NCBI GenBank assembly: GCA_022419385.1 | Contig: JAJUBI010000006.1 | Span: 3,410,001 to 3,474,000, forward strand | Source: Paraconiothyrium sp. Pb-2020 | Lineage: Eukaryota; Ascomycota; Dothideomycetes; Pleosporales; Didymosphaeriaceae | DNA: 64,000 nt | Direction: 5' to 3' | Shown: one piece after another, positions 10,718-20,903 of the stretch | Layout: every line of letters starts with the position of its first letter | Position numbering within the stretch: position 1 is the stretch's first letter | Notes under the pieces: model-generated | What the model was told of the DNA's origin: nothing | The model's input: only the letters and a program-made list of their open reading frames with translations | The model's database searches: none | Program-made: the position numbers and the translations under genes

Positions 10718-11783
10718 TTAGTTGCCCTTGCGGCCTTTGTGGTGAGGGTCACGAGCCTCGACCTCGGCCTCGACCTCGTCGATTTCACGGCGTTGGTTCT
10801 TCTTTCCCTTGTGATGGGGATCACGAGCCTCAACCTCGACCTCGTCGGATTCACGGCGTTGATTCTTCTTTCCCTTGTGGTGAGGGTCACGAGCCTCAAC
10901 CTCGACCTCGTCGGATTCGCGGCGTTGGTTCTTCTTTCCCTTGTGGTGAGGCTCGCGGGTCTCAATGTCAGCCTCAGCGCGACGAGTTTGCTTTTTTCCC
11001 TGTTCTTATAAGTATATGCGTGGTGAGCTTAGGTCTAGGATACTTACTTTGTGGTGAGGCTCACGGGTCTCGATCTCAGCCTCCTCGTCAGCCTCAGCGC
11101 GACGATTTTGCTTTTTTCCCTGTTCTTGTAAGTACATGGGTGGTGAGATTATCTCTGGGATACTTACCTTGTGGTGAGGCTCACGAGATTCGACCTCAAA
11201 GTCGCGTCGATTCTGCTTGCGTCCCTATTTCTTATGAGTATGTGTAAATTGAACTCGAGTTCGGACCGTTTACCTTATGATGGGGATCACGAGCTTCAAC
11301 CTCAACTTCTTCAATTTCGCGGCGTTGGTTCTTTTTCCCTTTATGATGAGGGGCACGCTCTTCGATCTCGAATTCGCGACGTTGATTCTTCTTTCCCTTG
11401 TGATGGGGATCACGAGCCTCGACCTCAACTTCGTCGGTTTCGCGACGTTGGTTCTTTTTTCCTTTGTCTATGTTTGGGTTAGATATTGCATCGTATCGGC
11501 AGTGTCAAACAACTTACGATGGGGATCCCGAGCCTCAACCTCGACCTCCTCGACTTCACGACGAGTGTTCTTTCGGCCCTGTGTATAGTCAGTATATGCT
11601 AGATGAGGTTAAGCTTGTGCAACATACCTTGTGGTGAGGGTCCCGTGCGTCGATGGCAATATCAGAAACACTTCCGCTCACAACATTACGAGCAGCCACA
11701 GCAGCAGCGCTCCTGGCGTTGTCGTTGGTGACGACATAGGCACTGGTGGCTCCTACAAGGAGGGCAATAGCAGCGAACCTCAT
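10718..11783 (-). CDS. Secreted repeat precursor with ten dibasic-flanked repeats (Kex2-processed repeat protein), 6 exons
   Basis: Exons 11783-11628, 11578-11518, 11467-11274, 11224-11168, 11119-11048 and 10999-10718 keep frame throughout and give 273 residues. A signal peptide (MRFAAIALLVGATSA) and a 30-residue leader ending ARDPHHK are followed by ten repeats of 19-24 residues. Each begins GKK/GRK, has an Arg-Arg pair (NQRR, NTRR, QNRR or QTRR), a Glu/Val/Asp-rich middle (for example ESDEVEVEARD) and ends PHHK. The protein closes with GRKGN. RR pairs are Kex2-type sites, so secretory-pathway processing would release about ten similar peptides, acidic at one end and His/Lys-rich at the other. 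This is the architecture of fungal KEP and dikaritin precursors, but the repeats contain no Tyr or Trp. It is divergent from a UstYa-family gene. The function is unknown. Confidence 0.85.
10733..11627 (-). repeat. Ten-unit coding repeat array (57-72 bp units)
   Basis: In-frame tandem repeats of the precursor gene, interrupted by five introns lying in the His-His-Lys codons at the repeat junction. The two most C-terminal full-length 22-residue copies before the last (in exon 6) have identical protein sequence; units near the middle (exons 4-6) use QNRR/QTRR and ETREPHHK variants. Introns 4 (11120-11167) and 5 (11000-11047) are near-identical 48-mers, which shows duplication of an exon together with its intron. 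Confidence 0.85.
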
Positions 11784-12923
11784 GATGAAATAGGTTAGGT
11801 GTGTTGAAAAGAATGTCTAACAAGTTGGTCCAGCCGAATGAAGCAAATGAGGGTATTGAGAGTGAATGAGCAAGTTTGAGTACGATCAACGCCTACTGAG
11901 ATGGCCTGATCGACTGACGGAGGGGTTTATATTCTAGCCATCCCTCCTGTCAGACTCAGCACTGGTCCTCGTCTGGGCTCCTGAGACGCGTACGCATTGA
12001 CACCAGCATCACGAACGAGCCTTAAGACGAGCACACACATCCAGTGCGGGTTCCGTGCAAGACAAGGCTGTCACGCCTGGTAAGGGAGACAGACAGCGCC
12101 TCGGGGCCAGAGCAAGTGGGCTTCATGTTTCCCGTGCTGACTACTTTGGTGTGCGATTGGCCGGGCAGGTTCCCTTTCTGTGATCGGTCGGTACAGTCGG
12201 TTGGCTGTTCATCCAAAACAGGCACCCTCAAACCGTCGCTCTAACCACGCGCTGGCACTGCTCCGTACTTGGAATCGTCCATCCCAGCCCATAATACCCA
12301 TATACTGAAACAAAGCTTGTCCGCGGTCCCCATCGACCATTGGTCGCAAGCAGCGCATGCAAAATGCCGCTGTAGCAAATAGGCGGCAGAGACGCGGTCG
12401 TGGAGAAGTCTTGTCACTTCTCAGGTGTCAGGATCGTTGTTAGAGCTCCCGAGTGCACGATCGCCAAGATCAAACAGTGGTGCGGAACGATGAGACTCGC
12501 GACATCGTCTAGCGTGCATTCAAAACCTACTCGCTTCGTCCACCAACCACATCTGCCTGCACCTCCGTAACACTGTCGCAGAAATGCTTGTTTACGGCTC
12601 ATCTTGCCTTGCGAAGCTTAGCCTGGGCTCTGATGCCTCGTCATGTTCACCTCTCCGCAATTCAATGCTGTGCTACACCACTCGGAGCGATGCCGCGCCC
12701 AGCTCTGGGGTTCGCGATTCGCGCGTCACGCGTCTGAGGTTTTCGCCGCAGCTGCGGGCTTTTTCTATGCTCCGCCTTTTCTGCCTGAGTTCCTCATCCT
12801 GCACTCTCATTCTCCAGCGTTGACCGCATTCTTCTTGTTTCCTTCGTATTTCGCTGGCCGAATCTAGCATAATTTGTTTCTACTCTACCTAATACCCTTT
12901 TTGATACTCCGCCGAATTGCAAG
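11784..12923. promoter_or_regulatory. Shared divergent upstream region of repeat precursor and UstYa-like gene
   Basis: 1,140 bp separate the two start codons, which face away from each other. A common control region is likely on position alone. I did not recognise a specific regulator site, and the frames within it are not supported as genes. Confidence 0.4.
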
Positions 12924-13819
12924 ATGCAGCCCAGCAGCGCCAGAATGGAGAAGCAGGCACAGAACGATGTCGAATACGATGATTTCTCACAGGATGGGGA
13001 GACCACGTCGTTCCTTAACAGGGACCAGTTCAAAGAGACCGCAAAGCGAAAAGGAATGACCTACCTTCTATTGGCGAACCTCTTCGTCTTCACGATGTCT
13101 CTTTTGACATTGATCTGCGCTGTGTACGCGCAAAAGTCGCAATCCACCTACTCTGCAGCGAGACTGATGGATGAGTTCGGAGTCTTCTGTACGTCGAACA
13201 ATCCCACTCTTCCATCTTCTCCATTAACCGCCAACAGCGCCGGCTATGAACGTCGTCGAGTATAGCGAAGTCGAGTTTAAGCTGCCCAGCCCTGTCAACT
13301 CCTCAAAGTACGTCGGTGTATCTCAGGACGTCAACAATGCATGGTTAGACATCGCATATGTTCCGGACCAGATGGTCAGCGTGAAAGAGTTCCCTAAGCT
13401 CAAGAAGCCTACGGATTCTCTCAAGGTATCCGACCCTAAATCGGACGAGACGGGATACCGTGTCGGACTTGAAGTCTTCCACCAGCTGCAATGCCTCAAT
13501 CTCTTGAGGATGGCTACATACCCCGAGCACTACACAAAGCTGCAGTCGGACGAAAGCAGCAAGCCCGAAGAAGTGCGAGCATACTTAGGTGCGCGCTGTT
13601 AACTCTTGTCCTCTTCGTATACTGGCTAACATCCTTCAAGATCACTGCGTAGAGATACTGCGCACTAAGCTGATGTGCGCTTCTGATGTCAGCGTCTTCA
13701 CCTACCACGCGATGCCCGGCAAGCAAGCACCAGTGCCCGACTACGATTCCAAACACGTCTGCCGCAATTTCGACAAGATCAAGCAATGGGCCACAGATAA
13801 TGCAGTGCCAGCTTTGTAG
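12924..13819 (+). CDS. UstYa-like (DUF3328) oxidase-family protein, 3 exons
   Basis: Exons 12924-13188, 13238-13588 and 13641-13819 (introns of 49 and 52 nt) give 264 residues. Layout matches the family: a cytoplasmic N-terminus with NDVEYDDFSQDGETTSFL, one membrane helix (about residues 46-68, TYLLLANLFVFTMSLLTLI), then the lumenal domain with NVVEYSEVEFKLP, NAWLDIAY and YRVGLEVFHQLQCLNLLR. UstYa-family enzymes use two HxxHC motifs for oxidative modification of ribosomal peptides. Here the first reads HQLQC and the second YLDHC, each lacking one His, though CVEILRTKLMCASDVSVFTY around the second is typical. It may be a diverged enzyme or a helper protein. It is divergent from the repeat precursor, its obvious candidate substrate. 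Confidence 0.88.
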
Positions 13820-14544
13820 ATTTCCCTGCACCGATCGCCCTCACGAATCTGTACATAGGAAACGGAAGGAAGTGAGACGGACCAAGTCTGCAGTCGCATA
13901 CCCTATTTGATACCCAAAATACATCTTACGATCCATCATTTCGCATCTGCTCAGCTTTCGGTCATGTAAATCTACGTAGAGGCTTCATTGTCTCACCGTC
14001 TTTCCGTAGTAACCAGATCCATGTCCTTATTCCCGGGGATCTGATCTCCGCTAGTCGGTTACACTTGACGTTTCTCGAACCACGGATGTTTGTTGTAGGC
14101 CAAGACGTTTGGATTATACTTGGCGTTCACACTTGGCGTTCAGCAGGCACGTTTCAAGCATGACATATAGACAAACGGCTCAAGGAACCTAGGATCGACA
14201 TTCCCAAGAATACGGTATGCACGGGTACAGCCCTTCCTCGGATCGTCCTTGCGCCGGGACATCACTCGCGATGCTAAAGAGATCACCTCAACAACCCATA
14301 TGAATTCTTTGTTCGAAGTTTTGGAGACTTGGATGCGGAAATTGGACGAGCCGAGTAATGTCGAGCGAAGGGCTAGCATGCCAGAAGTAAAGGCGTTGTA
14401 CATCATTGCACGTGAAGCACGCCAAGTGAGTAGGTTACGAATAACTATGTGTTGTATTTCTGGGCTTCCATGGTAAAGTCTTGTACAACGAGATATCTTG
14501 TTCTAAGGAAGGTCTGATTGCCTCGCGCTTGTCCGATTATTTTC
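13820..14544. other. Convergent 3' regions, no gene
   Basis: 725 bp between the UstYa-like gene (+) and the six-Cys secreted peptide gene (-). It contains a 12-nt direct repeat (acttggcgttca at 14118-14129 and 14131-14142). Small frames here look like chance. Confidence 0.4.
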
Positions 14545-15028
14545 TCAGCACTGTGAACGTCAGCGAGTCCTTTATATGCACTTGACACTTGAGCTCTTTC
14601 GGAATATGACATTCGAAAACTTACGGCGAGCGTCGGCGACGCACATCCACCTTGCGCCTGATGGTAGCAAGCAACGTTCAAGAAATATTTGTACTCGCAT
14701 AGCTGCATCGATATGTTAGTGCTTGAACCTCAAGCCTGCTTTACATCTATCTTTCGTTTGACTATGTGCTTCTTCCATTGCCACTGTGCTGCTGACTTAC
14801 TTCCTTGGCATTCATTTGTCCAGCTGGGATGATCGGCTGTTGGCAGTTGCATGCCTGCTTGAACGTCGGCGTTGGCTCTTTGTGGTGATTATGATGGTGA
14901 GTCTTTGTCGCATTGGCCGTAGGAGACGCAGCGACGGACGAGAGAACGGAGGTGACTGCTTCGACCGCAGCCCAGGGGAAGGGTGTGGCGGCGACGGCGC
15001 ACGCGAAAACGAGGATCGAGAAGCGCAT
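14545..15028 (-). CDS. Small secreted six-cysteine protein, 3 exons
   Basis: Exons 15028-14801, 14702-14625 and a six-base last exon 14550-14545 (introns of 98 and 74 nt) give 103 residues. A signal peptide (MRFSILVFACAVAATPFPWA) precedes a Ser/Thr/Ala-rich stretch, a His-rich patch (THHHNHHKEPTP) and a C-terminal module with Cys residues in CNC, LCEY, VACYH, GGCASP and a final Cys. The tiny last exon (TGC TGA) supplies the sixth Cys, giving an even number for three disulfides. Without it the second exon would read into its own intron. Small size, secretion and paired Cys fit a candidate effector or other extracellular peptide, but I know of no function. The choice of the short third exon is the weakest part of the model. 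Confidence 0.72.
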
Positions 15029-15877
15029 CGTGAACGTGGATTGGCGAAGCAACAACGATTGGTGTCGGCCAATAATGAACTTGTGATAGAACTTTGTCAA
15101 GACAAGTCTGCTCAGAAATGCAAAATTTGATCAGGCAAGGAGCCTGGCGGCAGTTGGTATGTATGAACCCATTTCCATTCAGCCTCCATCTAGCGCACCG
15201 CGTGTCTCTGCATAAAGAGCCGGCATAGCAAATAGTCTATTACGCCTTCTCGAATCAAAAGATCAAGGTGTGAGTACTATATATACGTGGCTCAATATAT
15301 GCACATATGATCGTACATGAAGAGACGAGGATTCCAGGTGTCGCTATATGGGCCGGATAAAGACCTACATTACCGAGTCGGGACGGGTGTTTGGATGGGA
15401 GCGCCTGATTGGATAATTAGAATCTCGGAAGCCGGTAACGAGAATATAGAAGGTCGGAAGCTCAACATGACACGGCGATGGCAGTTCTTGGAAGGCGCGA
15501 TCGTAAGGTGACGCGGCTTGATCTAGATGTCGATCGGTATAGCGAAATCGCCAAAAAAAGTACAAAAATAGCGAATACTGCGGCAATATCCGCTGCACGT
15601 AACTTTTGCATACATTTCAAGGGCCTCGGTGTACTTCCTGTCGCGATTGCGATCAGTGACCTTTGCGGACGTATCATTATTTTTCGGAGCTGAATGTGAA
15701 AAGCGTGTCGAGGTAGAAGAGCGAAAGATTATGGATGAGGGGAACACATCAGAGTGATACTGCGTCCTGCTATTAGAGCTTCAAGTTGTATAAAATGAAG
15801 ACGAGTCAATTGATCAATAGGTTAGGATCAGATACAGAGTGCAGGAAACCTCGTCAGAATGGTCCTGAATTTCAGCT
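15029..15877. other. Intergenic, no supported gene
   Basis: 849 bp containing the promoter of the six-Cys gene on the left and the 3' UTR of the HET gene on the right. Short frames on both strands overlap one another and carry no recognisable content. Confidence 0.45.
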
Positions 15878-17875
15878 TTAGCATAGATCAACTGTGGTCA
15901 TTTCTGGTCTCTTCTGCATGAATTCGCCGTCCATTATTCCGTGCACGTAAGTCTCGCCTATGATCTTGTAGGAGCAGCTGCCTCCTGTGGGTCGTAGAAC
16001 GAATGGAGTCGATGCCCCTGAGATGATGTAGACCTCATCGCCGGCTTCTACAGAGTCCGGTCCGAGGCCTAGGTAACCTGTCTGCGTGACAAAAAAGCGT
16101 CTGCCTTTCCCAAAAGCTCTAAGAATCTTTTGATACGCCCTAGACTTTTGGTAGTAAAAGCTCCGGCTCGCTTCTTCAATCTTATCGAGGGGAAACCTGC
16201 CCATCAGCACATCGTGACCTATTGCCTCTGTGGTCGCGCGTGTGAACCAGATGTAAGTCAGTCGTGGCAGGCCACGGTCTGCAATTGGTGTTCGCCATAG
16301 TGCTTCGTCCTTGGCCGCTTCGGAATACACTCCCTTGCTCTTCTCGGCCAGTTGCTCGAGTTCCTCGACCCAAAGCATGTCTCTTATGTGGCAGTCGATG
16401 GCGTCATTTGCTTCCTCCCAAGCGCCTCCCACGGCAAGGATGGAGTCGACCCGTGCTGCCAAGATGGGAAGAATGCCGGGTTTTGATTGCTCAGATGCTA
16501 AAGTCGTGGCTGCGCTGTCATTCGGAGACAGAGAAGCTTGCGAGGATAAAGGACTATCCTGGAAATTCAGCTTTTCTATACGTTGCTTCAATTTCTCTCG
16601 CTCTCGCGCTTCGCGTGCATCCATCAAGCCGGAAGCGTTGTATACACCACTCGGCAGAAGGATCCTCAAACCATCGAGCAGCTGTCGGAGGCTAGATGAC
16701 CAGTCTGGTACCCAGGAAGGTAAGGTCCCTGATCGATGGCGAGCAGAATACTGACAGCACTGGAGCATTTTTAGACCCTCAGTCCGTAGCAACGCCCGCG
16801 CTACACCTTCATAGATACTCTCAACGCTCTGCGAATAGTCTACTTTGATCCCAAGCTCATCTGCGTCTTCGACAATACCGAATAAGCCGTAGATACGATC
16901 CCTTGGATCTGTGGCCGTCAACGCCGAGGTGACGCTAGTCTGCAAAAGCATATCGATCAATTTGACTTTCTTATCATCACTCCGACGGTTGACTCGCTCC
17001 CATGCCCCAACTAGGGGCACCCAGAACTGCTGCGATCTCTCCAGTGAAAAGAAGGCTTTATGATATGATTCATCGCCCATCAGATGAATGGATTGGAAGT
17101 GAAGCCATGTCGCTATGTAGCCTAGAGCAGACCATAGTTCACCCCAGTACATCTCGTTCGAACCCCAGACTACGCGGGCCGGCATTGCGAGGCTTGCCTC
17201 TTGCACGACCCAGATCCGCGACCACCAGGGCTGCATGAGTAGTTTCAAGAGAGGCTCGATGAGGAGTGTATCTTCGTCGCTGTATCCAATCGTAATCGTC
17301 TCAAACACCTTCTGCAACTCTAGATTCAGACCGAGTAGCCAGGGCGCACGAGTCTCCTTCCCATCGACATCCACAAGATGGTCAATGTTGAGTTCCAGGG
17401 CCCCGGTCTCAGCTGATAAATGGGACAGCTCCTTCAATTGAGCCCACAGTTTTGAATGTTCCTGCTTGGTTTGACCAAGCCAGATGACTACTTCGCTCGC
17501 GTTGCGGTAGATGTCGCCCATGCGTTGCACCTGGTCACTTTTCTCAACATTGTTGCTCTGATCAATACACACTGCGTCCACCCATAGCGTGACTGACGCA
17601 TCTTTTTTGCGGAGACGCCGCAGCGCGGCTTCGAGATTGAAAGTTGCCTCAAAGATTTGCCCGTCGACGCAGATCGGACTCGTCAAGGCGGGGTTGCCCC
17701 AAACGTACGATAATGCTTGATACTCAGGGATTTCATCCAGAGAGACATGCTCGAGCGTGCAATTAACCAGCGCTGACTTTGCGGGCGAGGGGCCACTCCC
17801 AGGAGAAAGAAGCTTCAACAAGCGGATCTCGTGCCGTTCAACGTTGAGCGGATTGTACTTGAATTTTAAATCCAT
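15878..17875 (-). CDS. HET-domain (heterokaryon incompatibility) protein
   Basis: A single exon of 665 residues. The N-terminal third is a canonical HET domain: YQALSYVWGNP (about residues 53-63), ALRRLRKKDASVTLWVDAVC (about 85-104), followed directly by IDQSNN, and QVQRMGDIYRNASEVVIWLG (about 116-135). The middle contains PWWSRIWVVQEASLA and TDPRDRIYGLFGI, both usual in the family. The C-terminus has AGDEVYIISGASTPFVLRP and ends with the Gly-rich GETYVHGIMDGEF segment commonly found in long HET proteins. HET domains trigger fungal cell death after non-self recognition; most genome copies have no tested partner. It lies next to the secreted peptide genes. Confidence 0.95.
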   Translation of the reverse strand: MDLKFKYNPLNVERHEIRLLKLLSPGSGPSPAKSALVNCTLEHVSLDEIPEYQALSYVWGNPALTSPICVDGQIFEATFNLEAALRRLRKKDASVTLWVDAVCIDQSNNVEKSDQVQRMGDIYRNASEVVIWLGQTKQEHSKLWAQLKELSHLSAETGALELNIDHLVDVDGKETRAPWLLGLNLELQKVFETITIGYSDEDTLLIEPLLKLLMQPWWSRIWVVQEASLAMPARVVWGSNEMYWGELWSALGYIATWLHFQSIHLMGDESYHKAFFSLERSQQFWVPLVGAWERVNRRSDDKKVKLIDMLLQTSVTSALTATDPRDRIYGLFGIVEDADELGIKVDYSQSVESIYEGVARALLRTEGLKMLQCCQYSARHRSGTLPSWVPDWSSSLRQLLDGLRILLPSGVYNASGLMDAREAREREKLKQRIEKLNFQDSPLSSQASLSPNDSAATTLASEQSKPGILPILAARVDSILAVGGAWEEANDAIDCHIRDMLWVEELEQLAEKSKGVYSEAAKDEALWRTPIADRGLPRLTYIWFTRATTEAIGHDVLMGRFPLDKIEEASRSFYYQKSRAYQKILRAFGKGRRFFVTQTGYLGLGPDSVEAGDEVYIISGASTPFVLRPTGGSCSYKIIGETYVHGIMDGEFMQKRPEMTTVDLC

Positions 17876-18612
17876 AGTTGTATCTCAGGCGAGGCTGAAC
17901 GAGATCTGTGCCGCTGAGATGGCTAGTAAGATTCTGCAGCCAAGTTATCCCGCCTCTTACGAGAATGCATAAGCTACGTCAGCTGTGAATGAATCGTGGG
18001 ATGTATCGAATACATGTATAGAGGTATACATACGCAAAGCGATTCCTGGATCACGGCTGCTTTGGTGTAAGCCACAACACGGGCCATCCTTGGCTCTGGA
18101 GCCAATCACGTGCCAGTTTCGTGATCGAACAGGGATCTGCAGCTGAGAAGCGTCTTAGTGCCATGAACAAAATGATCAACGGTGCATCCATCATTGTCGT
18201 AAATTTGTCACTGGAGTATGGGAAGCATACAGAAGCGGCTCAGTATGAAGCTAGCCAGCGCAAAGCTATACGATTGCATGTTGTTGACCGCATTCGAGGA
18301 GACAGGGGTTATTCCGTTGAGCCGATTGTTCCGCCACGGTTGGATGCAAGTAGTCTTGGTGTACGTCGAGGATATTCGAGGACATAATTATCGCTGTATA
18401 TTTTCCTCATTGCAATGTGTCGAGTCACATAATGGATACTTTTCGCCATTTTTGCCTTCGACGTCTTCCTGGACCCCAAAGGAGAGCGCCAACGCAAGGC
18501 GACCTACGGGGCGTAATGGGGCCGATTATGCGAAACCCATCAAAAGACGCTCGGCGCCCATCTCGCACGAACGCACATATTTCTGTTGATACAGTCCCTT
18601 CCTTTAGGAGGC
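17876..18612. promoter_or_regulatory. Divergent upstream region, HET gene and membrane-protein gene
   Basis: 737 bp between divergent start codons. I see no supported gene or named site here. Confidence 0.35.
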
Positions 18613-20865
18613 ATGGCGAACGACGTCTACACTGGCTTCTGGATCGACTGGGGTGAGCGACTGTCTTGCGAATTAAGATACGATGTACTGAATGCAAATA
18701 GAAAAGGGCAGAGCCAAAGGCGCCACTTTGACTTTGCCACAACAGCAGGGCTTCATTCTGGTATCCTTCCTCACACTCTTCGTTCAATTCTCTGGTGCTT
18801 GCTTCTGGCGCGTGGTCTGCTTCATCCTACACCAAGGCCGCTCTACAACGATTCCGCGCGATGGCCTATTCCACCAACAGCAAATAATCCTCAGGAATGC
18901 GATAACGGCACCAAACGCGTTGTGGAATCTGGGTCGCTCTACACTAGCATGGAGAGGGAAGGTCGAATCGCCGTTTCGCCACGCCGTCGCCCTCATCCTG
19001 ATCACGGTCATACACATGTCCTTCTTTGGTGTAGCTGGGCTTTTCTCATCGCAGATTGCATCTACAGGCGCGGGTTCGGCACTGGTCAGAGCTGGCGTCT
19101 GCGGGTATCCGAAGGAGGTTTCCAATGTCCGCGCGCAAGAGGCATATAACCTTGATGGCGATCAGCTTATTATCTTCAACTCAGAGGTCTTGCTAGGACG
19201 CTTGACGCTCACGAAAAGTGCCGCTTACGCTCGATCGTGCTACAATAACCATCTGGATGGCGGGGCCACCGATTGCAACATCTATGTCCAAACTTATCTC
19301 GAAGGCGTCGATGCGTCATCAATTGAAAATGCGACATGCCCTTTCGGAAAAGATTCGTGTGCCACGGACAAGGCCGTGAGATACGATTCCGGCCATATTT
19401 CTAGCAGCAAACATCTTGGCATCAACTTTCCGGAGGCCCAGGACGTGTCGATCAGGAGAGTGACTAGTTGCGCACCGATCAATAGTGAGAAGTATGCCAC
19501 TGCATGGATGAGCAATCGCGTTGAGGCATTTGGGGGAAAGTCCAACACCAGTGTGCGTTTCTGGGAGTTTGGAAATGGGACTACAGGTTGTCGGGCGACA
19601 ACCCCTCTAAATCAGACTGAAAAGACAACCTTCTGTGTTAGTCAGTACCAGAAAGACTACTGGCAAGATCCCTACACCGTACTGTATGTTTCGTGGTCGG
19701 CGCACCTTATACATAACTAACCCTCATGCAGTGCAGTCACTGCCTATGTCGACAACACAACTGCCAGCGACTTTACGCCCATCTCAGATTTTGAACGAGA
19801 CGACGCGGACGTGACTCTGATGTCTATATTCAGCAAAGCGAAATACACAAACGTAGTTGAGGATCCCCTGTTCAATGCCCACAATAACTCATGGACAATC
19901 GGCAGTAACGCAAAGAACTTCTCCACTCCGACAACCGACCTTGCAGTCCTTGGCTGTACAGAGCAATACCAGTTCTGCAACACTGCTAACTCGAAGTGCA
20001 CCAAACTGACTGGCCTTTACGCAGCGTTAAGAACAGTCGAGAATGGCGATTTGCAATTATCGCCGCAACAAGCTGCCACCTTCCGCATCGTATGGAAAGC
20101 GGCATGGTCAATGGTTCTCCAGTGGGCGACAACGATTCTAGATAACTCGTTGTTGCTCGCCCAAGACTTCGTCTTCACTATGAAATCGACGACCTCATCT
20201 CCGCTTCCTGACGATCAATGGATACAGGAAGCACATAATCTTCACAACTTGTCTCTCGCGGTTCTGCAACGCCGCGTCAACGAGTTCGCGTCACCGGAAA
20301 ACTTCGACATCCGCCCTGGGCTCAATTCTTTGCAGCAGATCAACATAACGTCAGACCCGCACGAGCTGAATATATGCCAACGTCAGAAGATACACTCTAC
20401 CGCGCATGTGAGCGTTAGTGTGCTCGGCATGTGCATTATCTTAGGGACAGGCTCGATCCTGATCCTGCTTGACTGGACACTTATACAGCAGGTCCGTATG
20501 CCAACGTAATCTCTCATATCCTCTAACTCGGATAGATCTTTTGGTTTCGTTCCGTTACCCACATCAGGCAGTCGAAGAAGGCGGATTGGCAGACAACAGG
20601 CACCCTGCAACTGCATCGACAATCTCTGGAGGCGAGAGCAGTGGGGCCTTGGAATGTGGGTGATTATTTGTTCCCGGTGTTGGTAGAGAAGGGTAGAAAC
20701 TTCCTCGGACTAGGAGTGAGACACGAAATTCTTGAGCATAGTAATTTGCAAGAAGAAGGCTCGTTGTACAACTCTGAAAATGTGTATAACGGCGGAAAGT
20801 ACTCGGCATTATCCGAGGAGATTAGCATGGAACCATTGAACCACCACAAGGGGATGGTGCTTTAG
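18613..20865 (+). CDS. Large fungal-specific integral membrane protein of unknown function, 4 exons
   Basis: Exons 18613-18652, 18702-19683, 19732-20491 and 20536-20865 (introns of 49, 48 and 44 nt, the second with a CTAAC branch) give 703 residues. The short first exon (MANDVYTGFWIDW) is followed by a hydrophobic helix (GFILVSFLTLFVQFSGACFW), a second (VALILITVIHMSFFGVAGLF), a long extracellular region with many N-glycosylation sequons and Cys residues, and two further helices (near IVWKAAWSMVLQW and VSVLGMCIILGTGSILILL) before a soluble tail. The architecture matches a large, uncharacterised family common in Dothideomycetes and Eurotiomycetes and sometimes mislabelled as cytochrome P450. 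I assign no function. Convergent with the F-box-like gene. Confidence 0.82.
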
Positions 20866-20903
20866 GTTCGTGGTCTGGTAGATGCCAATGAAATCGGATC
20901 TGC

